From Spirochaetota bacterium (GTDB lineage Bacteria > Spirochaetota > UBA4802 > JAFGJZ01), in NCBI GenBank assembly GCA_023396665.1, contig JAEWVL010000133.1, forward strand, positions 1-32,558: DNA of 32,558 bases, in the 5' to 3' direction. The notes under the pieces are model-generated. The model made no database searches, was not told the DNA's origin, and saw only the letters and a program-made list of their open reading frames with translations. The translations under genes and the position numbers were made by a program. This document shows, piece by piece, positions 8,365 through 15,945 of the stretch. Within the stretch, counting starts at the first letter, position 1. Every line of letters begins with the position of its first letter.

Positions 8365-9206
8365 GCCGCCCCCCCCTTGAGTGAAACGATCCGATCAAGA
8401 AGTGCGCTGAATCTTGCACGGTATGACTCGTCCGCGTCGAGAATTGTCTTTCCCCGCGAGATAGCCTCTGCGATTTTTCTTTCGTCGGGAATCTTCATCA
8501 GAATTTCAATGTTCTCTTTAGTGCAGTAGGTATCCACCCGCCCGTCACCCGAGTCGCAGCGGTTAATAATCACGCCGAAAGGAATACCGAGCATGCGCAC
8601 GGTTCGCACCGCAAGAACAAGGTCGTGTAATCCGAAGGGTGTCGGCTCGGTGACCAGTATCGCGAAATCGCTTCGTTTGACGGCGTTTATCATCGGACAC
8701 GATGTTCCGGGTGGCGAGTCGATAATGTTGATACCCTGCGCTGTGATATGTTTTTTAACTTCGTGAATTACCGGTGGTGACATTGCACGACCGATTTCAA
8801 GTTCGCCGCTGACGAGTGTCACAGCGCCCTTTTTGCTTTTCGTTATTGTTCCGATGCGAACAGGGTTTTCCTGTATCGCCTTTTGCGGGCAGACGAGGGC
8901 GCATCCTCCGCAGCTGTGACACAGTTCCGGATAGACACGCGCTTTTTTCGCGATAATGACAATCGCATTGTATTCGCATAGGGCCTGACATTTTCCACAG
9001 CCGTCGCACAGATCAGTGCTTACTTCGGGGATGGGCACCGTGACTGCAGTAAGCTCTTCTTCGGCGCTACCGAAGAAGAGCTCGTCGTTCGCTCCCTCGA
9101 CATCACAGTCAAGAAGCGTGATTTCTTTTCGTGCGGAAATCGAGAGTGCGGTCGAGACCGTAGTCTTGCCGGTTCCCCCTTTCCCTGAAGCTACAGCGAT
9201 GACCAT
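8361..9206 (-). CDS. MinD-type ATPase with inserted 2x[4Fe-4S] ferredoxin domain (paralogue)
   Basis: This 281-residue paralogue of the following gene has a Walker A motif SGKGGTGKTT (residues 7-16), two [4Fe-4S] motifs (Cys67/70/73/77 and Cys96/99/102/106) and the switch motif DSPPGTSCPM. The family couples ATP hydrolysis to conformational change at Fe-S clusters; the exact client here is unknown. Stop and next start overlap by four bases. The two paralogues differ clearly from each other in the linker and ferredoxin region, so the duplication is old, as expected for a conserved pair rather than a recent tandem copy. Confidence 0.92.
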   Translation of the reverse strand: MVIAVASGKGGTGKTTVSTALSISARKEITLLDCDVEGANDELFFGSAEEELTAVTVPIPEVSTDLCDGCGKCQALCEYNAIVIIAKKARVYPELCHSCGGCALVCPQKAIQENPVRIGTITKSKKGAVTLVSGELEIGRAMSPPVIHEVKKHITAQGINIIDSPPGTSCPMINAVKRSDFAILVTEPTPFGLHDLVLAVRTVRMLGIPFGVIINRCDSGDGRVDTYCTKENIEILMKIPDERKIAEAISRGKTILDADESYRARFSALLDRIVSLKGGAA

Positions 9207-9264
9207 TGTATACCTCTGCCTTGTCCTGGCTTAAACTTTCTTATGGGCTCAGTCGCATACAAGA

Positions 9265-9624
9265 TCACCAGTGCCCCTCCACATCAGCGGTATCGGCACA
9301 GCTCAGCTTGCCCTCTTTCAACAGGTCAAGCGCCTGCTGAATGCTGACATTTTCGATATTGTATATCGCAATCTCTGCCGATCTGAGAACATCGAAAGCC
9401 TTCGGCCCCGTATGCCCTGTAATAAGAACCTTCGCGCCGCTATTGATAACATTTTGTGCCGACTGGATGCCGGCACCCTGTGCGGCGTTCAGATTCTGTG
9501 TGTTGTCGACCAGTTGAAAATCACCGTTTTCACTGTCGAAAATCAGGAAACGGGGGGCACGACCGAAACGGCTGTCGACCGGACTGGAAAGATTCTCACC
9601 GCTTGTGCTCACCGCTATAATCAT
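9265..9624 (-). CDS. NifX/Orp-like metal-cluster-binding domain protein
   Basis: This 119-residue protein is the second of three members of the dinitrogenase Fe-Mo-cofactor domain family in this operon. Evidence is the N-terminal MIIAVSTSGENLSSPVDSRFGRAPRFLIFD and the conserved ITGHTGPKAFDVL turn. It has a single Cys (LSCADTADV), unlike the copies at 7045 and 9988, so ligand sets differ between paralogues. The start codon overlaps the stop of the DUF5320-like gene (ATGA), showing tight coupling. The SPVDSRFGRAPRF variant is the one most like the stand-alone proteins of the Orp/MTH1175 group. Confidence 0.88.
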   Translation of the reverse strand: MIIAVSTSGENLSSPVDSRFGRAPRFLIFDSENGDFQLVDNTQNLNAAQGAGIQSAQNVINSGAKVLITGHTGPKAFDVLRSAEIAIYNIENVSIQQALDLLKEGKLSCADTADVEGHW

Positions 9625-9965
9625 TGATTACCTTCCAGTTTGTTGAGACGTTCGTTGAGCGCTTCGATCTGTGAGTTAAGATAGTCTTTCTGGCTGGCAA
9701 GCATATCGCGTTCCTGTTGCGGCGTCATTTCCTGGCGAATTCCGTTATTGTACGCGCCGACGCCGCCGAAACCGAAAAAACCATTGCCGAAAAAGCCGCG
9801 AAACCCTCTTCCGAATCCGCCGCCCCGGCGTCCACCGCCGAAACCCCAAAAACCGCCGCCCGGTCTTGTCATGTAACCCGGCTGTGAATTACCTGAACAA
9901 AAACCCAAACCTCTTCCTGTCATGGGTCCCATTCCCGCAGGACCTGTTCCGTTTCCACCTGGCAT
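9621..9965 (-). CDS. DUF5320-like Gly/Phe-rich protein with coiled-coil tail
   Basis: Start placed at the ATG at 9965 because AAGGAGG lies 6 bases upstream and the protein then opens with MPGGNGTGPAGMGPMTGRGLGFC, the DUF5320 signature; a longer frame upstream overlaps the previous gene and has no such support. The 114-residue product has a central low-complexity segment of Gly, Phe and Arg (residues ~35-70) and a charged C-terminal helix (TPQQERDMLASQKDYLNSQI...) likely to form a coiled coil. DUF5320 genes commonly accompany NifX-like and MinD-type ATPase genes. The role is unknown; a scaffold in the metal-cluster complex is one guess. Confidence 0.85.
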   Translation of the reverse strand: MPGGNGTGPAGMGPMTGRGLGFCSGNSQPGYMTRPGGGFWGFGGGRRGGGFGRGFRGFFGNGFFGFGGVGAYNNGIRQEMTPQQERDMLASQKDYLNSQIEALNERLNKLEGNQ

Positions 9966-9987
9966 ATGCTGCCTCCTTGTTTGGAAT

Positions 9988-10377
9988 CTATACATTATCA
10001 GAAAACTGCCGCCATCCTCCGCGTCGTCGTCGTCCGCATCTGCGGCGGGGACAACTGCATCCGGGCATTGAAAAACGCTGTTCGACAAGTGCGCCTGTTT
10101 TTATCGCGTCGACTACTTCGTCCAGAGATCCCGCGACAAAAGAAACGATCTCAATGCCTTTGCACAGAAGTAATTGCTCTGTTTCCCGGCAGATCGCGCC
10201 GCAAACAAGTCGATCAATTTCGTTTTGCATAACAAACTGCTGCGCGCTGCTGCCGCCGTTTATGATGCGCACTTCACTTGCTTGCGTATTCGCAGCGTCT
10301 TCGATTACCAGAAAGCTTCTGGCAGAATCGAATACCGGAGCGATGCGATTATTCCAGGTTGCTATTGCAGTCTTCAT
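9988..10377 (-). CDS. NifX/Orp-like protein with Cys/Arg-rich C-terminal tail (first gene of operon)
   Basis: Third member of the Fe-Mo-cofactor domain family. The family-typical N-terminus MKTAIATWNNRIAPVFDSA starts at the ATG at 10377; an upstream in-frame TTG (10386) would add only three residues and would fall in the predicted promoter. Conserved VCGAICRETEQLLLCKGIEI is followed by a variant tail, MPGCSCPRRRCGRRRRGGW, with three Cys and many Arg that may bind metal or nucleic acid. No Shine-Dalgarno is visible before the ATG, in line with the leaderless transcript implied by the sigma-54 promoter at 10390-10404. The next gene begins 22 bases downstream of the stop. Confidence 0.87.
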   Translation of the reverse strand: MKTAIATWNNRIAPVFDSARSFLVIEDAANTQASEVRIINGGSSAQQFVMQNEIDRLVCGAICRETEQLLLCKGIEIVSFVAGSLDEVVDAIKTGALVEQRFSMPGCSCPRRRCGRRRRGGWRQFSDNV

Positions 10378-10389
10378 GTCTGACAATAC

Positions 10390-10404
10390 GCATAAGTCGT
10401 GCCA
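10390..10404 (-). promoter_or_regulatory. Sigma-54 (-24/-12) promoter of the orp-like operon
   Basis: On the minus strand the sequence TGGCACGACTTATGC has the -24 GG and -12 GC of the RpoN consensus (TGGCACG-N4-TTGC) at exactly the right spacing, with a single mismatch in the core (ATGC for TTGC). Transcription would start near 10378, one base before the ATG of the first gene. The neighbouring sigma-54 activator gene supports the call. Confidence 0.7.
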
Positions 10405-10473
10405 GAATTAGCAGTGAAAACTCTATTGATTATGACGAAAAACGGGGCTTTTTATTGCAGAAAAAATATAAAT

Positions 10474-10509
10474 GTCGCATAAATGCGAATGAAGTCGCAT
10501 TTATGCGAC
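10474..10509. promoter_or_regulatory. Tandem dyads, probable activator binding sites (UAS); alternative: terminator
   Basis: Two 14-bp dyads, TCGCATAAATGCGA (10475-10488) and TCGCATTTATGCGA (10495-10508), start 20 bases apart, so they lie on the same DNA face; together they form a perfect 15-bp inverted repeat with a 6-base loop. They are centred about 104 and 124 bases upstream of the predicted sigma-54 start, the usual distance for enhancer-binding proteins. A T-rich stretch follows on the minus strand, so the same hairpin might also terminate the regulator transcript. Confidence 0.65.
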
Positions 10510-10538
10510 TTCAGTACTGTTGAAAACGGGGATGTTTT

Positions 10539-11864
10539 TCAGATTGTGATGCCGTAGCGTTTCATCTTGCGGTAGAGCGTGGCCCTGTCGATGCCCAGCT
10601 GTTTTGCACTTTCGCTGACATCATTGCCGTTTGTCTCAAGTGTTTGCAGTATCGTGCTTTTCTCCGCCTCGCTTCTTGTCTGTCGTATTGATGTCGCCGC
10701 TGTTTCGGGGGAGGGCCTGTGCTGTGTGCTGAATTGTTCGCTTTGCAGATGCTCTTTTCGTATCTCTTTTTTGTCGCACAACACAACGGCGCGCTCGATC
10801 ACGTTTTCCAGCTCACGGATGTTTCCGGGCCAATCGTAGTTGTATAACAGAGAAAAAACTTCGGCTTGTATCGTGCTGACCTGTTTGTCCATAATTCGGG
10901 CGAATTTGTGCAGGAAACCCTCGGCAAGCAAGGGTATGTCCTCTTTACGCTCGCGCAGCGGCGGCAGTCGCAGTTCAATCACGTTGATGCGGTAATAAAG
11001 ATCTTCCCTGAAGGCGCCTTCTGAAACCATCTGTTTGAGGTTCTTGTTGCTTGCGCAGATAACGCGGAAGTCACAGTGTTCTGACTTTAGCGCGCCGAGC
11101 GGTTCGTATTCGCGCTCCTGCAGAACACGCAAGAGTTTCACCTGCAGGGGCAGGGGCATCTCGCCGATCTCGTCGAGAAAGACCGTTCCGCTTTTCGCAA
11201 GAGCGAAGCGGCCGGGTTTATCTTTTTCTGCGCCGGTAAAGGCTCCTTTTTTGTAGCCGAAAAGTTCTGATTCAAGTAGGGTGTCGGGCAGGGCTGCACA
11301 GTTAACGGCGATGAAAGGGCCTTTTTTGCGTCCGCTTAAATCATGGATGCTGTGGGCGAGCAATTCCTTTCCCGTTCCTGTTTCACCCTGAATCAGAATG
11401 GTGCTTTCGGTAGGGGCGGCCGCGTTCACCACTTCGAAGAGCTTTTCCATCGCGGCATTGTTTGACGAGATGCTTCCGAGCACGGCGCGGCTTTTGAGCT
11501 CGCTTTTGAGCATCTCGATTTCGCGCAGATCTCTGAAGGTCTCGGCACCGCCGATCACCGTCCCGGTTTCGTCAATGAGCAGGGCGGTAGAAACACTCAC
11601 GGGAATGCGTTCGCCTTTGACGGTGATTATGTATCCCGCCTTATTGATTATGGGTTTGCCGGTTTTCAGTGTATGGCGCAGAGGGCATTCACTTTCGCAC
11701 ATATTCGATTTGAACACTTCACAGCACAGGGCTCCGATCGCTTCGCTGCGCCGGATTCCGGTGATATTCTCGGCAGCCCGGTTAAACGAGGTGATGCGCC
11801 ATTGCGGGTCTACCGTAAAAACGCCGTCGGAGATGCTTTCAAGAATGTTGTCTGTTTTGTGCAA
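10539..11864 (-). CDS. Sigma-54-dependent transcriptional activator with Cys-rich PAS domain
   Basis: Start set at the TTG at 11864 because AAAAGGGGG lies 6 bases before it; an upstream in-frame TTG (11897) lacks this. The 441-residue protein has an N-terminal PAS domain (~5-115), an AAA+ domain with Walker A GETGTGKE (160-167), the sigma-54 contact motif GAFTGA (207-212) and FLDEIGEMP, and a C-terminal Fis-type helix-turn-helix ending ATLYRKMKRYGI. The PAS domain contains Cys47, 48, 56 and 60 (GALCCEVF ... MCESECPL), which could ligate a metal or Fe-S cluster or sense redox. There is no receiver domain, so signal input is direct. It lies immediately upstream of the operon it probably activates, like the activator in the orp locus of Desulfovibrio. 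Confidence 0.92.
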   Translation of the reverse strand: MHKTDNILESISDGVFTVDPQWRITSFNRAAENITGIRRSEAIGALCCEVFKSNMCESECPLRHTLKTGKPIINKAGYIITVKGERIPVSVSTALLIDETGTVIGGAETFRDLREIEMLKSELKSRAVLGSISSNNAAMEKLFEVVNAAAPTESTILIQGETGTGKELLAHSIHDLSGRKKGPFIAVNCAALPDTLLESELFGYKKGAFTGAEKDKPGRFALAKSGTVFLDEIGEMPLPLQVKLLRVLQEREYEPLGALKSEHCDFRVICASNKNLKQMVSEGAFREDLYYRINVIELRLPPLRERKEDIPLLAEGFLHKFARIMDKQVSTIQAEVFSLLYNYDWPGNIRELENVIERAVVLCDKKEIRKEHLQSEQFSTQHRPSPETAATSIRQTRSEAEKSTILQTLETNGNDVSESAKQLGIDRATLYRKMKRYGITI

Positions 11865-12054
11865 TCCCAACCCCCTTTTGAGGAAAGCCCGCGTCAATAA
11901 TGTCCTCTTTCATGCCGTATCTGTCAAGGGTTTCACGGGACATGAATATCTATACACCTTTACGTGATACAATCTGGCGTTTCGGGATGATTACTTCGTA
12001 GCAAATTTGACTTTCGGAGGAACCGGAGCTACGGGCAGGTCGCTGTACGCTTAT

Positions 12055-12639
12055 TCAGCCTTCTGTGTTTCGCAACATGTCGATAAAGCAGTGATAATCC
12101 GGTACCGAGCTGCTTCCATGCCAGAAGAGCGCTTCCGCGACTCCCTGCAGCGATCCCCAGAATGCCAGAGCCAGCGAATGGGGATCACCCGGCTTTATCG
12201 ATTTGTCATTCTGGCCTTTTTCAATTACCGAGACCGACAACCTGATTCGTTTTCCGGATTTTCTGACCATCTCGGAATGAAAGGGGATGGATTTCTGTGT
12301 CAGTATCTGATTGAGCAGGAGAAAATGATGCTTGGTGTCTTTTTCAAGAAACGACTCCAGTGTAAGCCGGGCTATTTCGGAAAAAACCGCAAGAGGGGCA
12401 TCAGCGGAGCCGAGAAGTTTTTCAAACAAGGCGTTTCCCTTGTCTGTTTCCTTCAGCAACTCTTCGAGAATATCCTGCTTGGTCGGGAAATAATGAAAAA
12501 TAAGTCCGACACTGATGCCCGCCGCTTTCGCGATATCCCTCACTGTCGTTCCGTGATACCCGTTCGTTACAAAAAGAGTGAGGCTGGCGGAAAGCATCTT
12601 ATCCTTCTGTTTCGCCACCTGTTCCGATCTTTTACCCAT
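12055..12639 (-). CDS. TetR/AcrR-family transcriptional repressor
   Basis: Start set at the ATG at 12639, preceded by AGGGGG; an upstream ATG adds 15 residues without a ribosome-binding site. The 194-residue protein opens with MGKRSEQVAKQKDKML and a textbook TetR helix-turn-helix (TVRDIAKAAGISVGLIFHYFPTKQDILEEL, residues ~29-58). The rest is an all-helical ligand-binding domain with no close assignment. It is divergent from the small exported-protein gene at 12888, and the 248-base gap carries two copies of a dyad that recurs twice before the rhamnosidase/MipA pair, so this is the likely repressor of all of them. The inducer is unknown. Confidence 0.92.
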   Translation of the reverse strand: MGKRSEQVAKQKDKMLSASLTLFVTNGYHGTTVRDIAKAAGISVGLIFHYFPTKQDILEELLKETDKGNALFEKLLGSADAPLAVFSEIARLTLESFLEKDTKHHFLLLNQILTQKSIPFHSEMVRKSGKRIRLSVSVIEKGQNDKSIKPGDPHSLALAFWGSLQGVAEALFWHGSSSVPDYHCFIDMLRNTEG

Positions 12640-12795
12640 TGTTTCCCCCTGAACAAGAATCGCATCATGCAGGCGGCTTGTCAATTATATTGATAGGCCC
12701 TTTGTGTTTTGAGAATTTCACAGCGGATTGTCCGGCTCGTTTTAAGGGGGGATGACAATCTGCTGTGTTGTAAGACATATGAGCATATCAAATTT

Positions 12796-12817
12796 TTATT
12801 GAGCAAACGATCAATAA
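12796..12817. promoter_or_regulatory. Putative TetR operator, copy 1
   Basis: TTATTGA-N8-TCAATAA: 7-bp arms exactly inverted about the 8-base centre GCAAACGA. Same arm sequence and spacing as the copies at 12842-12875, 15810-15831 and 15849-15888. It lies between the divergent tetR gene and the exported-protein gene. Confidence 0.7.
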
Positions 12818-12821
12818 TAAT

Positions 12822-12851
12822 TTGACAAAATTGTACGGTGATATTTATTAT
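12822..12851 (+). promoter_or_regulatory. Predicted promoter of the small exported-protein gene
   Basis: A consensus -35 TTGACA (12822-12827) is followed after 18 bases by TATTAT (12846-12851). The -10 element lies inside the second operator palindrome, so a bound repressor would block RNA polymerase. Confidence 0.55.
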
Positions 12852-12875
12852 TGAACATATGCTCAATAATAAATA
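12842..12875. promoter_or_regulatory. Putative TetR operator, copy 2
   Basis: Arms of 13 bases (TATTTATTATTGA and its exact inverse, 12842-12854 and 12863-12875) flank ACATATGC, which is itself nearly symmetric. The dyad overlaps the predicted -10 box and ends near the ribosome-binding site of the gene at 12888. Confidence 0.75.
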
Positions 12876-12887
12876 GAGGATAAAACT

Positions 12888-13430
12888 ATGCAGAAAAAAT
12901 CAGCTTATGTACGTTTTCTATGCCTTGTTGTGCTGCTGCTTCTCTTTGTCGCTGTACTGGCAGCCGGGGAAAAAGCAGAGGTAAAGGTGTATGAGAATTC
13001 AGAACCGGAGTTCACAATAATGATCCCGGCTGACTGGAAAGGCGGGCCGGAATCGGCATCGAGAGAGAAGGGTGATTACCTGTTTAAATGGACGGGCGAG
13101 TGGAAAATGCCGGGCCTAATGGTTAGCAGGGCCGATTATTTTACCGAAGGCACTACGGCCGATGATCTTGCCGAAAAGGCAACAAAACTGTTGAAAGAGA
13201 AATTCAAAGGGAAAAATTTCGAAATTCTGTACACGAAAGAAATCAAATTTGTCGACGGAAGGTCGGGATATGAAGCCGGAACAAGATGGAAACATCCGAT
13301 GAACTTTGCCATCTTCACCACATTTGTGTGGGGAAAGAAAGGTGATACGGCTCTCGTGTGCGCAATGAGTGATATGAAACAGATTGATCAGACGCTTGTA
13401 AATTACATGTATACGCTTAGCATTAAATAA
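12888..13430 (+). CDS. Small exported protein, PsbP/DUF1795-like
   Basis: 180 residues with a signal peptide (QKKSAYVRFLCLVVLLLLF, cleavage near AAGEKA). The mature part opens with FTIMIPADWKGG, the 'hydrophobic-P-x-x-W' start seen in PsbP/DUF1795-type alpha/beta domains, and continues with regularly spaced beta strands. No catalytic motif is evident and the function is unknown. AGAGGA 7 bases before the ATG supports the start. The gene is divergent from the TetR gene and both operators sit in its promoter, so it is probably induced when TetR is released. A hairpin follows the stop codon. Confidence 0.75.
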   Translation: MQKKSAYVRFLCLVVLLLLFVAVLAAGEKAEVKVYENSEPEFTIMIPADWKGGPESASREKGDYLFKWTGEWKMPGLMVSRADYFTEGTTADDLAEKATKLLKEKFKGKNFEILYTKEIKFVDGRSGYEAGTRWKHPMNFAIFTTFVWGKKGDTALVCAMSDMKQIDQTLVNYMYTLSIK

Positions 13431-13437
13431 ACGGGAA

Positions 13438-13466
13438 AGCGGCGGGAGAGTTAATCTCCCGCCGCT
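13438..13466. terminator. Strong hairpin between convergent genes
   Basis: AGCGGCGGGAGA (13438-13449) and TCTCCCGCCGCT (13455-13466) pair perfectly over 12 GC-rich bases around the loop GTTAA, eight bases after the stop of the exported-protein gene. There is no clear T-run on the plus strand and only a short pyrimidine-rich run on the minus strand. Position between convergent genes argues for a bidirectional terminator. Confidence 0.65.
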
Positions 13467-13532
13467 GATCTGCTGACTGCCGGCACAATGCATCCCGTAG
13501 TCACCCGGCAACTGTTGATTCCGCCGCTTCGA

Positions 13533-15788
13533 TTATTTCGTCCAGGCAAAGGTATGGCATCCTCTGATGTTATTGAATATGAGAAAATCCCCGTTTCGTG
13601 AGGCGCTGTAACCATTACGGGCTTGTCCCTCTTGCCAGGCGATCTTTCCGTCAATTGCGATCAGGCGTCTGCCTCCGAACAGTGGTATCGCAATGTCCCC
13701 TTCGACATGCTCCGGTGCTTCAACTGTCATCACAAAGCGGCTGTTCCTGTTATCCCTCTTCCATCTGACAGAGATGACCCCGCCGGGAACGGGCACCTTT
13801 CCCTGAGCCCACGCAAGATCAGCAGTGTGCGGACGCACAACGAATTTTCTGAAGCCGTCATCGAGCGGCCTGACGCCGACGACATTCATGGAAAGTGCCG
13901 GAACAGCCGTACTCCATGCGTGGGCCATTCCGAGAAAACCGGTTCCCTGGCCCACGGCGCGCGGATTGAGCGGTTTCCCGTCCGTACCGATCTCCTCCCA
14001 GGGGGTAGGCCCGTACTCGAGCATGTTGCCCCAGGCGCGGCGTATCAGATCAAGCGCTCCCCGGTCATCACCGTAATTGCATCTGCCGATCGCCTCATTC
14101 GCCATCAGATACGGCGAGATGTATCGGGCCATATAGGGATTGTCTGAAAATTCCGAAGTCAGTGTCCCGTACTTGCTTCCCAGTTTTGTATTCAAATGCC
14201 TTATCACCCGGTTCGCCATTCTCTCGTCCAGCATTTCGAAAAGCAGGGCACCGACGTTCGATTCGGCCGCATGATCCGGCACAGGACACTTTGAGTTCTG
14301 CAGCATGGCTCCGGCTTTTTCATCCCAGAACCGGTCAAGCAGTTCACGCTTTACCTTTTGTGCGAGTTTCTCCAGCCTCTGCGCTTCGACCTCATCATTC
14401 GCGATGACACTTTCAAGTCTTGCCATGGAAAGCAATGCCGCGTAGTAAGCCTCGTTTCCGTATACGTCTATACCGATACATTCATCCGCCGGATGCCAGT
14501 TGTAGGGTATTTTCCCGTCATAGGCATCGCTTACCCAGAGCACTCCACCCTTTTCGCTATGCTTGCTGAAAAAATCCATCAAACGCCTTGCGCATGGCAG
14601 CAGCGGTCTGACAGCCGCAACATCGCCGCTGTATCGCAGATAATCGTCGAGCTGAATCACCCACCACAGTGAAAAGCTGTCAATCCGCAGAAATTCATCC
14701 CAGGCCATGGCGTATCCGTCCGGAACACCGTCCGCTGGTCCCGGATCCATATATGGTTCAAAAGGAGTGTCAATTCTGCTTGAAAATGTCATTACGCCCT
14801 CGGGCAGCTGCTGCACGGCAAACAGATAGAGGCAATCCCTGATAATGTCATGATACGCGATACCCTGATAGAAAGCCGAAAGACCGGCAATCCGCAGATC
14901 ATTGTTCCACACCGTCCTGTCGCGCTTCGGGCCATCCATGATTATCCATCCCGCTTTCGGGTTAAATCGCGTGTCCTTCGCCGTTGACAGATCGACGGAG
15001 AAGGCGCTCGCATACCATGCCCTGTTGAGCGTTTCATCGCTTGAAAGAAAATGGCCGTCGTATTGTGCCTGAAAATTGGTTTTTCGAATGCGGACAAAAT
15101 CGAATGTAGCCGATCCGGGACCGTCCAGTGTTATCGCGATATAACGCTGCGAGCCGCGTATACCCGGGCTGATCAGAACCGTATGGGGTTTCGGTTTTGA
15201 AATTATCGGTACAGAAAAAACATCGGCCCTTCCGTCGGGGTTGTCGTCCGGGCCGTCCGATGAACCGAATTTGAAGTACAGACTGTCTTCCCTTGCGTCA
15301 CCGTCGCCCCATTTTCCCAGCATGGGCAGATACTCGGCGTATGACATTCGTATCGGAGCTCCCGATGATGCGACGACGCCGAGTTCGACGAAGCCGCATC
15401 CCAGAGTGCCCAGATCAATCACCAGGCGGGAACTGCCTTCTGAAGAAGTGGTGATGGTAGCGGTTTGCTCGTCGCCGAATTTTTCGCTTATGTCGGCTCG
15501 CAAAATTCCCTTCGGGTTTCTCACCTCGGCGCTATTGCCTTCGACGCGAACCGTTTCGGGAAATACGAAATCTCCATCTCTATTCAATACATACTTTTTC
15601 CATGAATCGTTTTCACTGACTGGTTGTGCCGACAAAGCTTCCGATGATGCAAGCGTCGGCAGAGGCAGAAACAGCCATGAAAGATACCATACTGCTGTCA
15701 GCAACATCATCTTGCTTTTGTGCCCTGCGCATTTCCCCGATGCGTTCCTGCAACCGGAAGAAACGCTTATGCCATTACAAATACACAT
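13533..15788 (-). CDS. Exported alpha-L-rhamnosidase-like glycoside hydrolase (GH78 type)
   Basis: A 751-residue secreted enzyme. After an N-terminal extension of about 27 residues with three Cys, a signal segment runs from MMLLTAVWYLSWLF to LASS. Beta-rich domains cover ~70-270, then a six-hairpin (alpha/alpha) domain begins at the GH78 hallmark DGPKRDRTVWNND (285-297; the family motif is D-x-P-x-R-x-R with the catalytic Asp). TPWEEIG and GMAHAWSTAVP near 620-660 match the second conserved catalytic region, and a C-terminal beta-sandwich closes the protein. It probably releases rhamnose or a related deoxyhexose from polysaccharide, though the sugar is inferred from family membership. GGAG 7 bases before ATG 15788 supports this start. 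It is divergent from the MipA-like gene with shared TetR-type operators. Confidence 0.75.
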   Translation of the reverse strand: MCICNGISVSSGCRNASGKCAGHKSKMMLLTAVWYLSWLFLPLPTLASSEALSAQPVSENDSWKKYVLNRDGDFVFPETVRVEGNSAEVRNPKGILRADISEKFGDEQTATITTSSEGSSRLVIDLGTLGCGFVELGVVASSGAPIRMSYAEYLPMLGKWGDGDAREDSLYFKFGSSDGPDDNPDGRADVFSVPIISKPKPHTVLISPGIRGSQRYIAITLDGPGSATFDFVRIRKTNFQAQYDGHFLSSDETLNRAWYASAFSVDLSTAKDTRFNPKAGWIIMDGPKRDRTVWNNDLRIAGLSAFYQGIAYHDIIRDCLYLFAVQQLPEGVMTFSSRIDTPFEPYMDPGPADGVPDGYAMAWDEFLRIDSFSLWWVIQLDDYLRYSGDVAAVRPLLPCARRLMDFFSKHSEKGGVLWVSDAYDGKIPYNWHPADECIGIDVYGNEAYYAALLSMARLESVIANDEVEAQRLEKLAQKVKRELLDRFWDEKAGAMLQNSKCPVPDHAAESNVGALLFEMLDERMANRVIRHLNTKLGSKYGTLTSEFSDNPYMARYISPYLMANEAIGRCNYGDDRGALDLIRRAWGNMLEYGPTPWEEIGTDGKPLNPRAVGQGTGFLGMAHAWSTAVPALSMNVVGVRPLDDGFRKFVVRPHTADLAWAQGKVPVPGGVISVRWKRDNRNSRFVMTVEAPEHVEGDIAIPLFGGRRLIAIDGKIAWQEGQARNGYSASRNGDFLIFNNIRGCHTFAWTK

Positions 15789-15809
15789 GATTTGTCTCCA
15801 TCATTTTTT

Positions 15810-15831
15810 TTATTGAGCAAATGATTAATGA
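15810..15831. promoter_or_regulatory. Putative TetR operator, copy 3 (degenerate)
   Basis: TTATTGA-N8-TTAATGA: the left arm is identical to the other copies and the right arm matches five of seven bases. On the minus strand it covers the likely -10 region of the rhamnosidase promoter, whose -35 TTGACA reads at 15852-15847. Confidence 0.6.
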
Positions 15832-15848
15832 TTGACGAGTTCGGGCTT

Positions 15849-15888
15849 GTCAACAAATTATTGAACAAATGCTCAATAATTTGTTGAC
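15849..15888. promoter_or_regulatory. Putative TetR operator, copy 4 (40-bp palindrome)
   Basis: Two exact 16-base arms (15849-15864 and 15873-15888, ending ...TTATTGA and TCAATAA...) flank ACAAATGC. It contains the minus-strand TTGACA for the rhamnosidase gene and lies upstream of the MipA-like gene, so it can control both directions. Confidence 0.75.
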
Positions 15889-15945
15889 GAATCATTACTA
15901 CAGAGATGAACGTCGCGAAATGAAAGGCATAAAAAGGAGATGAAC

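Noticed and set aside
12007..12693. 228-codon plus-strand frame
   Set aside because: Opposite the TetR gene with its clear helix-turn-helix.
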